Of a stretch of 64,000 bases of DNA, positions 26,695-35,318 are shown piece after piece (the stretch's first letter is position 1; each line of letters opens with the position of its first letter). The notes below the pieces were generated by a model, which saw only the letters and a program-made list of their open reading frames with translations, did not search any database and had not been told where the DNA came from. The translations under genes and the position numbers were made by a program. Source of the stretch: Muribaculaceae bacterium (GTDB lineage Bacteria > Bacteroidota > Bacteroidia > Bacteroidales > Muribaculaceae); NCBI GenBank assembly GCA_017555085.1, contig JAFZHD010000018.1:62001-126000 (forward strand). Direction: 5' to 3'.

Positions 26695-27957
26695 ATGATT
26701 GGACTCATAGATTGTAACAATTTCTTTGTCTCTTGCGAACGAGTTTTTAATCCTTCGCTACATAATCGACCGGTTATTGTTTTGAGTAATAACGACGGTT
26801 GTGCCGTGGCTATTTCTAATGAAGCAAAAGCGCTTGGCATCAAGCGTGGACAGCCCTATTTTCAAATAAGGAAATTAATTGAACAACACAACATTGCCGT
26901 ATTATCGGGAAACTTACGATTATATGGAGATATGTCCTCTCGCGTTATGGCGACATTGGCATCATTAGTCCCCGACATTGAAATATATTCTATTGACGAA
27001 GCATTTGCCGATTTATCGGGATTTAACCAAGAAAAGTTGAGTGAAATCGGTGCAAATATTGTCGAAACAATTAGGCATAATACCGGCATCTCGGTGTCAT
27101 TAGGTATCGCGCCAACCAAAACTTTAGCAAAAGTGGCAGCGCGGTTTGCTAAAAAGCACAAAGGCTATCATGGCGTGTGTGTTATTGATAGCGAAGATAA
27201 ACGGTTAAAGGCGTTGGGACTTACTGCCATTGACGATGTATGGGGGATTGGGCGCAAACTGTCGAAGAAGTTTGTGGATGCCAACATAGTTTCGGCGTTA
27301 CAATTTGCATCAATGTCAAAGAATGAGGTTGCAAAGTATGTAAACGTTTCTGGTTTGGCTACATGGCAGGAGTTAAACGGCATACAGTCATCTACAATAG
27401 AGATAGATGAGCCCGACCGCAAACAATTGTGTGTATCGCGCTCGTTTGCAACATCTATTAGCAAAATAGAAGACCTGTTGTCTATATTATCATCTTTCGC
27501 ATCAACATGTGCGCGAAAATTAAGAGAGCAAAATGCTTGCGCAAAATCAGTCAGCATTTTTATTCATACAAACGCATTTGACCAATCGGCAAAGCAGTGT
27601 TATAATTCAACGCATATTACATTAGATAGTCATACAAACGACACTCTCCTATTCTCTGAAATAGTAGAACGTTCATTGCTCACTATATTTTCCGAAGGAT
27701 ACTCTTACAAGAAAGCGGGGATTATTGTGACCGAGATAGTTAGCGCCGATTCAACGCCGTCATTAGAACTTAATTGTACTGATATCAACAAGCGAAATCA
27801 ACTGATGCAAGTAATTGACAACATCAATCAAGGATACTCACATGATGTTGTTCACACATCAACATTTGACAACCAACTGCATATATCGCGTAAAGACTCT
27901 ATTTCGCCTAGTTACACGACAAAACTGCAAGATGCGATTATCGTAAATTGCAAATAA
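26695..27957 (+). CDS. umuC: Translesion DNA polymerase V subunit UmuC (Y family)
   Basis: This error-prone polymerase copies damaged DNA with UmuD'. The palm/fingers motifs [16 protein letters not shown] at the N terminus and [10 protein letters not shown] (about 98-107) give the metal-binding acidic residues. A helix-hairpin-helix region ([13 protein letters not shown]) and a little-finger domain follow. The length of about 420 residues is typical. I chose ATG 26695 over a TTG three codons earlier because the conserved MIGLID start is there. It is the terminal gene of the unit; its stop overlaps a terminator stem. Confidence 0.94.
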   Translation: MIGLIDCNNFFVSCERVFNPSLHNRPVIVLSNNDGCAVAISNEAKALGIKRGQPYFQIRKLIEQHNIAVLSGNLRLYGDMSSRVMATLASLVPDIEIYSIDEAFADLSGFNQEKLSEIGANIVETIRHNTGISVSLGIAPTKTLAKVAARFAKKHKGYHGVCVIDSEDKRLKALGLTAIDDVWGIGRKLSKKFVDANIVSALQFASMSKNEVAKYVNVSGLATWQELNGIQSSTIEIDEPDRKQLCVSRSFATSISKIEDLLSILSSFASTCARKLREQNACAKSVSIFIHTNAFDQSAKQCYNSTHITLDSHTNDTLLFSEIVERSLLTIFSEGYSYKKAGIIVTEIVSADSTPSLELNCTDINKRNQLMQVIDNINQGYSHDVVHTSTFDNQLHISRKDSISPSYTTKLQDAIIVNCK

Positions 27958-27973
27958 GACATTGCAATTTTTT
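27945..27973 (+). terminator. Terminator overlapping the umuC stop
   Basis: AAATTGCAA (27945-27953) pairs with TTGCAATTT (27962-27970), followed by further T. The left arm is within the last umuC codons. Confidence 0.65.
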
Positions 27974-28002
27974 CTTTTGAGGTATTTATTCTATTTTTGT
28001 AG

Positions 28003-28010
28003 TAAATTTG
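28003..28010 (+). promoter_or_regulatory. Candidate -7 box of the HU-fold gene pair
   Basis: TAAATTTG fits TAnnTTTG; a TTTG lies at 27976-27979, 23 bases upstream, slightly further than usual. The box ends 6 bases before the ATG at 28017, implying almost no leader. TATTTTTG at 27992-27999 is an alternative box. Confidence 0.45.
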
Positions 28011-28016
28011 ACGATT

Positions 28017-28298
28017 ATGGACAATAAAACAATAGTAAATAATTTATCAAAAAAACTTGACAGAGAGCCAAAGGAGATTTCTGCTTTAATTGACGGATTG
28101 GCCGCTATCATTAAGGAGAAATGCGGTAATTTGTCAGAAATTGCGATTCCCGGCTTTGGTACATTTGTGCCTGCCAAAGAAGATGAAAAGGTAATTACCG
28201 ATTTGTCAACTGGCAAAAAGATATTATTGCCACCTCAAATCACATTGAATTTTGAGCCCAGTATTGTTTTACGCAAAAAAGTAGCAAATAACCAATGA
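28017..28298 (+). CDS. HU/IHF-family DNA-binding protein
   Basis: This 93-residue protein has the HU fold: two N-terminal helices, the IPGFGTFVPA turn (compare the HU motif GFGxF), a lysine-rich beta-arm region, and a C-terminal strand NFEPSIVLRKKV. HU proteins bend and compact DNA. I chose ATG 28017, since the frame before it has only a TTG inside a promoter-like box. It overlaps the next HU-fold gene by 4 bases (ATGA), so the two proteins are probably made together and may pair as a heterodimer. Confidence 0.82.
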   Translation: MDNKTIVNNLSKKLDREPKEISALIDGLAAIIKEKCGNLSEIAIPGFGTFVPAKEDEKVITDLSTGKKILLPPQITLNFEPSIVLRKKVANNQ

Positions 28299-29395
28299 AC
28301 GATAAAATTACATTTCAACAGTTAGCTGAACTTCTGTCGTCTTCGACAGGCGGTTCTACAAGCACAACTGAACTTTTTATTAAAGAGTTGTTTGCTATCG
28401 TTGGCAAAGCATTAATAAACGGAGAAAAGGTGCAAATAAAAGGTATTGGTACTTTTATGCCGTCAATGGATAATTCCACTATTGAATTTGCGCCTGATGC
28501 TGATTTGGCTGAAAGCATCAACTTGCCATTTTCTTGTTTTGAGGCTATTGAACTTGATGATGAAATGCATCAAGCACTTATTACAGATGAAACTCAACCC
28601 AAACAAGAATCTGAAATAGCTGAGACTATTGAAGTTGCTGAACCGGCAGTTGTCGAGACTGATGAAGAGCCTGTTGAATGGGCTGAGTCCACTACTGAAA
28701 CAGACACTGAACCCACACATGAAGAAGCATCTGAAATTCAACTTGAGGAAGATATTGCAGATATACAAACATCAAATGTGGCAGAAATTGATGTTGATTA
28801 CAACACAGAAGAGCAAACAGAAGTTGTGGTTGAGCCAGTAGAAGAAACATTAGAAACCGAAACTACCCATAATCAACAAATCCTCGACCCTATTTTGGAT
28901 ACAACAGAAACAGTCACAGAGGATAAACATAAAAAGTCAAAATTTGCCTTTGGTATTATAATCGGTATTCTTATTGGCGCAGTAATCGGGGCTATGGCAA
29001 TGTTTGTGATTGGAAATAAATTACTCCTATCGCAAACCAACATGCCTAATAGTGAAAGTGAGGAAATAATTGATGAACCTGTTTGCATAGCGGTTGACAC
29101 ATTAGCCACAGACACACTCGAAATAGAGCCTGTATATGAGAATATAGCCGTTGACACTGTCAAGCAAACTCGATTCTTGACAACTATGGCTCGTCAATAC
29201 TACAATCAAATGCTATATTGGGTATATATCTATGAAGAAAATAAGGAAAAACTCGGTAATCCAAATGTGATTAAGCCAGGTACAACTGTGGTAATTCCCG
29301 ATATCAGAAAGTATCTGAAAAGCGATACAGACTCGTTAAATATTGAGCATGCAAAGTTAAAGGCAGTAGAAATTTATGCTCCATATCAAAAATAA
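28295..29395 (+). CDS. HU-fold protein with transmembrane helix and LysM-like C-terminal domain
   Basis: This 366-residue protein has four regions. Residues 1-85 are an HU-like domain (IKGIGTFMPS is the HU turn). Residues 90-215 are an acidic Glu/Thr-rich linker. Residues 217-240 form a single strongly hydrophobic helix preceded by KHKKSK, which favours a cytoplasmic N terminus. Residues about 293-342 resemble a LysM domain (RFLTTMARQYY ... VIKPGTTVVIP). The parts suggest a protein that holds DNA on the inside and touches cell wall on the outside. The family exists in Bacteroidota, but I know of no assigned function. The gene is coupled to the small HU gene upstream. Confidence 0.8.
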   Translation: MNDKITFQQLAELLSSSTGGSTSTTELFIKELFAIVGKALINGEKVQIKGIGTFMPSMDNSTIEFAPDADLAESINLPFSCFEAIELDDEMHQALITDETQPKQESEIAETIEVAEPAVVETDEEPVEWAESTTETDTEPTHEEASEIQLEEDIADIQTSNVAEIDVDYNTEEQTEVVVEPVEETLETETTHNQQILDPILDTTETVTEDKHKKSKFAFGIIIGILIGAVIGAMAMFVIGNKLLLSQTNMPNSESEEIIDEPVCIAVDTLATDTLEIEPVYENIAVDTVKQTRFLTTMARQYYNQMLYWVYIYEENKEKLGNPNVIKPGTTVVIPDIRKYLKSDTDSLNIEHAKLKAVEIYAPYQK

Positions 29396-29471
29396 ATTTA
29401 ATTCTTTAACATGCTAAACTTATAATAGATAAAATTAACATTTACATTTCACACTTTAATAAAGTTATAAT

Positions 29472-29520
29472 TAATTTTGTAGGAGAAATTGGTGTATATA
29501 GCCATTTTCTCCTACTTTTT
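29472..29520 (+). promoter_or_regulatory. -7-like box merged with a hairpin ahead of moxR
   Basis: GTAGGAGAAA (29479-29488) and TTTCTCCTAC (29506-29515) form a perfect 10-bp stem, extended by TGG/CCA, with TTTTT after it. It therefore looks like an intrinsic terminator for the HU genes. TAATTTTG (29472-29479), a -7-type box, ends on the first base of the stem. The -33 position shows only TTTC (29447-29450). This may be terminator, promoter or a moxR leader attenuator. Confidence 0.55.
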
Positions 29521-29542
29521 GATTATTAAAAGTTTTAATTAT

Positions 29543-30538
29543 ATGACTGAATCAGTAAATATACGAGAATTGAACGAACTCGTTGCAAGTAAAAGCGAGT
29601 TTGTAAGCCTTGTAACCAAAGGTATGGACCAAACAATCGTTGGTCAAAAACATTTGATTGACTCTCTTTTGATTGCATTGTTGTCAAATGGCCATGTGCT
29701 CCTTGAAGGTGTGCCCGGTCTTGCAAAAACCCTTGCAATTAAAACATTGTCACAAATTGTTGACGCAAAATACAGCCGCGTTCAATTCACCCCTGACCTT
29801 CTCCCTGCCGACGTACTCGGTACAATGGTTTATAGCACTCAAAAAGAGCAATTCCAAGTTAAACGCGGACCTATTTTCGCTAACTTCGTTCTTGCTGATG
29901 AAATTAACCGTGCCCCGGCAAAAGTTCAAAGCGCTTTGCTTGAAGCGATGCAAGAACGCCAAGTAACTATCGGCAACAAGACATTCCCCTTGGATGACCC
30001 ATTCTTGGTTATGGCAACTCAAAACCCCATTGAACAAGAAGGCACTTATCCCCTCCCAGAAGCGCAGGTTGACCGTTTCCTTCTCAAAGTAATTATAGGT
30101 TATCCCACAAAAGAAGAGGAAAAGATTATCATTCGCCAAAACATTTCACGCGAATATAAAGAGGTGAAAGCATTGCTTAAACCCGAGGAAATTATTGAAG
30201 CACAAAAAATAGTTGAACAAATATATCTCGACGAAAAAATCGAAAAATATATTGTCGACATTGTATTTGCAACTCGCTATCCCGCGGAGTATAATCTCAA
30301 TGACTTGACAAGCATCATTTCATTTGGTGGTTCTCCTCGTGCGTCAATCAGTTTGGCAAAAGCATCTCGTGCATACGCATTCCTTCGTGGTCGCGGATAT
30401 GTAATTCCCGAAGATGTAAGAGCAGTTTGCCACGATGTATTGCGCCACCGCATTGGTCTTACCTATGAAGCAGAAGCGAACAATATCACTGCCGACGAAG
30501 TTATTTCTAATATTCTTGATAAGGTAGAAGTACCCTGA
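29543..30538 (+). CDS. MoxR-type AAA+ ATPase
   Basis: This chaperone-like ATPase heads the bat operon. Walker A is GVPGLAKT and Walker B is LADEINRAPAK, with sensor segments ATQNPIEQEGTYPLPEAQ and DRFLL. In Bacteroides and Francisella such MoxR proteins work with von Willebrand A proteins to assemble or activate partners. I chose ATG 29543 (MTESVNIRELN), 332 residues; the upstream ATG at 29489 would add 18 hydrophobic residues from inside the hairpin and is not credible. The DUF58 gene follows after 18 bases. Confidence 0.92.
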   Translation: MTESVNIRELNELVASKSEFVSLVTKGMDQTIVGQKHLIDSLLIALLSNGHVLLEGVPGLAKTLAIKTLSQIVDAKYSRVQFTPDLLPADVLGTMVYSTQKEQFQVKRGPIFANFVLADEINRAPAKVQSALLEAMQERQVTIGNKTFPLDDPFLVMATQNPIEQEGTYPLPEAQVDRFLLKVIIGYPTKEEEKIIIRQNISREYKEVKALLKPEEIIEAQKIVEQIYLDEKIEKYIVDIVFATRYPAEYNLNDLTSIISFGGSPRASISLAKASRAYAFLRGRGYVIPEDVRAVCHDVLRHRIGLTYEAEANNITADEVISNILDKVEVP

Positions 30539-30556
30539 TAATTCAATTTAGCATCT

Positions 30557-31432
30557 ATGGACGCAACTGAACTTCTTAAAAAAGTTCGAAAGATTGAAAT
30601 TAAAACTCGCGGTCTTTCTCAAAACATTTTTGCAGGCGAATACCACTCGGCCTTCAAAGGTCGTGGTATGACCTTTTCTGAGGTGCGCGAATATCAATAT
30701 GGAGACGATATTCGCGACATTGATTGGAATGTGACCGCCCGTCAAAACCACCCTTATGTAAAGGTGTATGAAGAAGAACGCGAAATGACCGTAATGCTTC
30801 TGATTGATACCTCTGGTAGCCGCTGTTTTGGTGCTGTGGGTATGGAAAAACGCGAAATAATTACAGAGATTGCTGCCACTCTCGCATTCTCTGCCATTCA
30901 CAATAATGATAAAATCGGAGTGATTTTCTTTTCTGACAAAATTGAGAAATTCATTCCTCCTAAAAAAGGCAAGAAACACATCTTGTTCATTATCCGCGAA
31001 TTAATCGATTTCCAACCCGAAAGTCAAGGGACCGATATTTCCTATGCGTTGAGATATCTAACTGATGCACTCAAAAAACGATGCACTACTTTTGTTATAT
31101 CTGACTTTATTGACAATCACGACTATTACAAGTCATTATCTATTGCTAATAACAAGCATGATGTAACAGCAATTCAGGTGTATGATAAACGCGACTCACA
31201 GTTACCAGATGTAGGCTTAATCAGAGTCATGGATCTTGAAACGCAAGAGGAACGATGGCTTGACACATCATCAAGCAAAGTGCGCCAAGCACATAGCAAA
31301 TGGTGGTATGAACGACAGATTGCAATGAATACAACAATGCAACGCTGTCGAGTTGATGTCGCATCAATTGCAACCGACGAAAATTATGTCAAAGCACTTA
31401 TGGCTCTATTCCAAAAGAGAGGCGTTAGATAA
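30557..31432 (+). CDS. DUF58 domain protein of the bat operon
   Basis: The 291-residue protein carries the DUF58 signature (EYQYGDDIRDIDWNVTARQNHPYVKVYEEERE, about residues 47-78). The rest has a von Willebrand A-like fold with a DTSGS metal site (about 91-95). It has no membrane segment, so it probably works at the inner face of the membrane with MoxR. It is always found next to moxR in these operons. The exact role is unknown. Confidence 0.9.
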   Translation: MDATELLKKVRKIEIKTRGLSQNIFAGEYHSAFKGRGMTFSEVREYQYGDDIRDIDWNVTARQNHPYVKVYEEEREMTVMLLIDTSGSRCFGAVGMEKREIITEIAATLAFSAIHNNDKIGVIFFSDKIEKFIPPKKGKKHILFIIRELIDFQPESQGTDISYALRYLTDALKKRCTTFVISDFIDNHDYYKSLSIANNKHDVTAIQVYDKRDSQLPDVGLIRVMDLETQEERWLDTSSSKVRQAHSKWWYERQIAMNTTMQRCRVDVASIATDENYVKALMALFQKRGVR

Positions 31433-31444
31433 TAAGTATTAGTG

Positions 31445-32416
31445 ATGAATAATAAACTATTAATAGCCGTAATATCATTATTGTTTACAGGTATAGTAAA
31501 TGGTCAAAATGTTACTATAACTGCATCGTTAGACTCGGCCTACATTCTCATGGGCAACCAAACTAAAATGCACATTGAGATAGTAGAGGACAATGATGTG
31601 ACCGGTGAAAGTGATTTTTTTAAAGAAGGAAGAGATACTGTAACCGATAAAATCGAAATAATCAAGCAGTTTGCACCTGACACTATTGATTTAGGTAATA
31701 ATCGCAGACAGATTAATCGTGATTATATCATACAATCATTTGATTCGGGATTATACACTATACCTGCCATACAATATAATGTGAATGGTGTTAAGGTTAA
31801 ATCCAATTCGTTAGCACTCAAAGTTATTCCCGTATCGGTTGACTCTTTGGCAACTATCCATGAGCAGGCAAATGTTATTTCGCCCAATCATAGATGGTAT
31901 GATTTCTTGCCCGATTTCATTACCGATTATTGGTATTGGCTCTTATTGGCCATCTTTATTATAGCCGCCGCAGTAGTGGCATTCTTGATGGTGAAAAAAG
32001 ATGTACCTCTCCCCCTTATGCCCAAGAAAAAAATCATACCTCCTTATGAGTTGGCAAAAATGGAATTGGCGGCACTCAAAGAAGCCAAACTTTGCGAAAA
32101 ATCAATGGAGAAAGAATACTATACCCGCTTAACTGATATTTTGCGTGTATATGTCGATTCAAGATTTGGTATTAATGCAATGGAAATGACATCTTCGCAA
32201 ATAATTGATGCACTTAACAACAATGCTGAAACCAAAGAACCAAGCAAGTTTATGAAGCAAATTCTTGAAATTGCCGATTTTGTTAAGTTCGCAAAAGTGC
32301 GTCCCATGCCCGAAGATAACATAAAGTCATTTAATTGGGCTACACAATTTGTCGAAGACACCAAACCCGTGGTTGAAGAAAACGCAACTACTGAAAACAA
32401 CGAACAAAAACAATAG
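31445..32416 (+). CDS. Bat-operon membrane protein with DUF4381-like C-terminal domain
   Basis: This 323-residue protein has a signal peptide (to about residue 20), a periplasmic beta-rich domain resembling the start of BatD (residues 22-150), one transmembrane helix (about 163-182), and a cytoplasmic tail. The tail IIPPYELAKMELAALKEAK ... EYYTRLTDILRVYVDSRFG is the DUF4381-type segment. ATG 31445 is preferred over the GTG one codon earlier. It sits between DUF58 and batA. It is likely a scaffold for the VWA proteins. Confidence 0.82.
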   Translation: MNNKLLIAVISLLFTGIVNGQNVTITASLDSAYILMGNQTKMHIEIVEDNDVTGESDFFKEGRDTVTDKIEIIKQFAPDTIDLGNNRRQINRDYIIQSFDSGLYTIPAIQYNVNGVKVKSNSLALKVIPVSVDSLATIHEQANVISPNHRWYDFLPDFITDYWYWLLLAIFIIAAAVVAFLMVKKDVPLPLMPKKKIIPPYELAKMELAALKEAKLCEKSMEKEYYTRLTDILRVYVDSRFGINAMEMTSSQIIDALNNNAETKEPSKFMKQILEIADFVKFAKVRPMPEDNIKSFNWATQFVEDTKPVVEENATTENNEQKQ

Positions 32417-32421
32417 AATAT

Positions 32422-33408
32422 ATGCAGTTTGCACATCCACAATATCTTTGGCTTTTCTTGATTTTCATACCGATTATTGCATGGTATGTGTTCAGGAAAA
32501 TTAAGTCACATCCTACTTTAAGTGTGTCAACATTATCTCCTTATGCCAAACTTCCCGTTAGTTTCAGAGAGTATTTGATACATTTGCTGTTTGTATTGCG
32601 CCTAGGCGTTTTGGCGTGTGTCATAATCATAATTGCCCGACCGCAGACCTATGATAGCTGGCGAACATCTTCTACACATGGTACTGACATTATATTAGCC
32701 ATGGATATTTCGTCAAGTATGTTGGCGCGGGATTTCAAACCCGACCGACTTGAAGCTGCTAAAAATGTAGCTGCAAAGTTTGTTTCGGGTCGTGAAGCCG
32801 ACAATATCGGTATAGTCGTTTTTGCAGGCGAAAGTTTTACAGCTGTACCGATGACCACCGACCGCTCGCTTTTGGTTAACTATATAAATGATATTTCAAT
32901 GAATATGCTTGAAGATGGTACCGCGATTGGCGATGGTCTCGCAACATCAATTAACCGTATCAAAGATGGTAAAGCAAAATCGAAAAGCATTATTCTTTTA
33001 ACTGACGGCTCTAATAATACCGGTAATGTTGCGCCATCAACTGCTGCCGAAATCGCGAAGAAATTTGGCATAAAAGTTTACACTATCGGCGTAGGCAAAA
33101 ACGGTGAAGCGCCATTCCCACAGCAAAATATGTTCGGTCGCATTGAGTATGTTAACATGCCTGTTGTTATTGATGAAGAAACGCTCAAAAACATTGCATC
33201 TATAACCGGAGGTAAGTATTTCAGAGCAACCAATAATAATGTTTTGGCTGATGTGTTTGAAGAGATTGACAAACTTGAAAAAACTCAAATGGATGTCAAA
33301 CACTTCTCTCATACCGAAGATAATTATATGATGTGGGCTGTATTTGCTCTTGGATTGTTTTTGTTAGAGATAATTCTGCGTAACACCGTTTTGCGCACAA
33401 TTCCTTAA
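32422..33408 (+). CDS. batA: BatA, von Willebrand A-domain membrane protein
   Basis: This 328-residue protein has N-terminal membrane helices (about 10-25 and 54-75), a VWA domain (about 90-290) and a C-terminal helix. The metal-ion adhesion site reads DISSSM (DxSxS), with a conserved threonine in VPMTTDRS and LLTDGSNNTG. In Bacteroides fragilis the bat operon was named for aerotolerance. BatA and BatB are paralogues and probably form a complex exposed to the periplasm. It starts 5 bases after the DUF4381 gene. Confidence 0.92.
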   Translation: MQFAHPQYLWLFLIFIPIIAWYVFRKIKSHPTLSVSTLSPYAKLPVSFREYLIHLLFVLRLGVLACVIIIIARPQTYDSWRTSSTHGTDIILAMDISSSMLARDFKPDRLEAAKNVAAKFVSGREADNIGIVVFAGESFTAVPMTTDRSLLVNYINDISMNMLEDGTAIGDGLATSINRIKDGKAKSKSIILLTDGSNNTGNVAPSTAAEIAKKFGIKVYTIGVGKNGEAPFPQQNMFGRIEYVNMPVVIDEETLKNIASITGGKYFRATNNNVLADVFEEIDKLEKTQMDVKHFSHTEDNYMMWAVFALGLFLLEIILRNTVLRTIP

Positions 33409-33414
33409 AGTCTT

Positions 33415-34449
33415 ATGGTAAGTTTTGCATATCCCTACATATTATATTTATTGTTGTTGCTGCCGATTATCGCATTAGTGTATTGGTTGGCACAAGTGTC
33501 GCGTAAAAACCGACTTAAAAAATTTGGCAATATTGAGGTTTTAACCAATTTAATGCCCGACTATTCAAAATATAAAGGTTGGATAAAACTTTCGGTGCAA
33601 CTACTTGCATTGGCTGCACTTATTCTGGCATTAGCCCGTCCTCGCGCTGGAGCCAAAGAGGAAGTTACCAATGTCAAAGGCATCGAGGTTATGATTGCTC
33701 TTGATGTATCAAATTCAATGCTCGCCTCTTCTAATGACGACCCGAAAGGGATAAGCCGTCTTAACCGCGCAAAATTTATATTAGACCGTCTTATTGACAA
33801 ACTTAATAACGACAAAATCGGTTTGATTGTATTTGCAGGAGAATCATATACGCAATTACCCATCACTTCTGATTTTGTATCGGCCAAGATGTTTTTGCAA
33901 AGCATTAACACACAAATGGTTCCAACTCAAGGTACAGCAATCGGTTCGGCTATTTCAATGGCAATGAATTCATTTACACCTGATAAGGAAACACAAAAAG
34001 CCATAATTGTCATAACCGACGGCGAAAACCACGAAGATGACGCTGTGGCAATGGCAAAAGCAGCGCAAGAAAACGGCATACAAGTCAATGTTATTGGGTT
34101 GGGGTCAACAAAAGGAACTCCTATTCCTCTTGATGCATCAAAAGGTGTTTTTATGAAAGATTCATCGGGTAAACCGGTAACCACATACCTTAACGAAAAA
34201 ATGGCTAAGGAGATTGCTGATGCCGGAAAAGGTATTTATGTCAACGGTGGTAGTTCATCTGCAATATCTGAAATTGACACACAACTAGACACATTAGAGA
34301 AAACAGACCTTGAAAGAATTGTTTATACATCAAGCGCAGAGCAGTTCCCAGTATTTGCGTGGATTGCATTGTTATTCCTTTTGATTGATGTATTCATTCT
34401 TGATGGCAAAAACAAATTCTTGAAAAAATATACATTCTTCAGCAAATAG
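33415..34449 (+). CDS. batB: BatB, von Willebrand A-domain membrane protein
   Basis: This 344-residue paralogue of BatA has the same plan: a TM helix (about 8-24), a second helix (about 60-76), VWA domain with DVSNSM and VITDGENHEDDA, and a C-terminal helix (about 310-330). It follows batA by 6 bases and precedes batC by 6 bases. The pairing of two VWA proteins with a MoxR ATPase is the standard core of this operon. Substrate or target remains unknown. Confidence 0.92.
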   Translation: MVSFAYPYILYLLLLLPIIALVYWLAQVSRKNRLKKFGNIEVLTNLMPDYSKYKGWIKLSVQLLALAALILALARPRAGAKEEVTNVKGIEVMIALDVSNSMLASSNDDPKGISRLNRAKFILDRLIDKLNNDKIGLIVFAGESYTQLPITSDFVSAKMFLQSINTQMVPTQGTAIGSAISMAMNSFTPDKETQKAIIVITDGENHEDDAVAMAKAAQENGIQVNVIGLGSTKGTPIPLDASKGVFMKDSSGKPVTTYLNEKMAKEIADAGKGIYVNGGSSSAISEIDTQLDTLEKTDLERIVYTSSAEQFPVFAWIALLFLLIDVFILDGKNKFLKKYTFFSK

Positions 34450-34455
34450 TTTAAG

Positions 34456-35295
34456 ATGTTACGATTATATATATTCACAATTCTTGCACTTTTTGTCGGT
34501 ATGAGTACACTACATGCCGAGCAAAAAGACACATCAACCAAAAAGGAGCGTAACTTGATTAGTAAAGGTAATGATTCCTATAATACAAGCGATTTCAGCA
34601 CAGCGGAAACTACGTACAAGAAAGCACTTGAACAAAACATGTCATCTGATATTGCCAAGTTTAATTTGGCATCTTCGTTATTAAAACAGTCAGGAAACAC
34701 TCCGGCCGACTCCCCTTCTAACCCAGCAATTAAAGCCGATTCATTGTTCCGAGAGTTGATATCTTCTGAAAACAAACAAGTTGCTGAACAATCGTTTTAT
34801 AACCTTGGCAATATGATGTTTGACAAACAAGATTATGCCAAGAGTATCGATATGTATAAAAGTGCGCTTCGCATCAATCCCGATAACAATAACGCACGCG
34901 AAAATTTGAGACTTGCACAATTACGCTTGCAACAACAGCAACAAAACAAGGACAAAAACAAAGATAAAGATAAAAATAAGGACCAACAACAGGACAAACA
35001 AGATAAGCAAGAAAACAATAAAGACAAACAGGAGCAGCAAAATAAGCAAGACAACAAGCAAAACGACGAAAACAAAGAAGAAAACAAGGATAAGCAAGAA
35101 CAACAGTCGCAACAACAAGACAAAAAGAAAAACGATAAACAACAGCAGTCGCAAGGCATTAGCGATGCAAATGCTGAAAAGATTTTGAAAACAATGGAAA
35201 ACGAGGAAAATGCGACTCGCAAAAAGGTTAATGAGAAGAAAAAGCAAGAAGAAATGCGCAATGCTTCTCGTCGACAAATTACTAACCAATGGTAA
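34456..35295 (+). CDS. batC: BatC, TPR protein with charged low-complexity tail
   Basis: This 279-residue exported protein has a signal peptide (about 1-21), TPR helices (about residues 35-155, including NPDNNNARENLRLAQL), and then a long stretch of Gln, Lys, Asp and Asn repeats (about 157-235). It closes with a basic helix. The TPR part fits the BatC role of binding partner proteins. The repetitive tail is probably disordered and may vary in length between strains, since it is built of short AAC/AAA/GAC/CAA codon runs. Confidence 0.88.
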   Translation: MLRLYIFTILALFVGMSTLHAEQKDTSTKKERNLISKGNDSYNTSDFSTAETTYKKALEQNMSSDIAKFNLASSLLKQSGNTPADSPSNPAIKADSLFRELISSENKQVAEQSFYNLGNMMFDKQDYAKSIDMYKSALRINPDNNNARENLRLAQLRLQQQQQNKDKNKDKDKNKDQQQDKQDKQENNKDKQEQQNKQDNKQNDENKEENKDKQEQQSQQQDKKKNDKQQQSQGISDANAEKILKTMENEENATRKKVNEKKKQEEMRNASRRQITNQW

Positions 35296-35318
35296 AATTA
35301 AATTTACGAGCACAATAT

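Noticed and set aside
29489..29542. N-terminal extension of MoxR from the ATG at 29489
   Set aside because: The added residues are encoded by the hairpin and are not like MoxR; ATG 29543 fits the family.
34833..35261. Antisense open frame in batC (Cys/Leu/Phe-rich)
   Set aside because: It is the complement of a low-complexity repeat tail; composition is not protein-like and batC is the clear gene.
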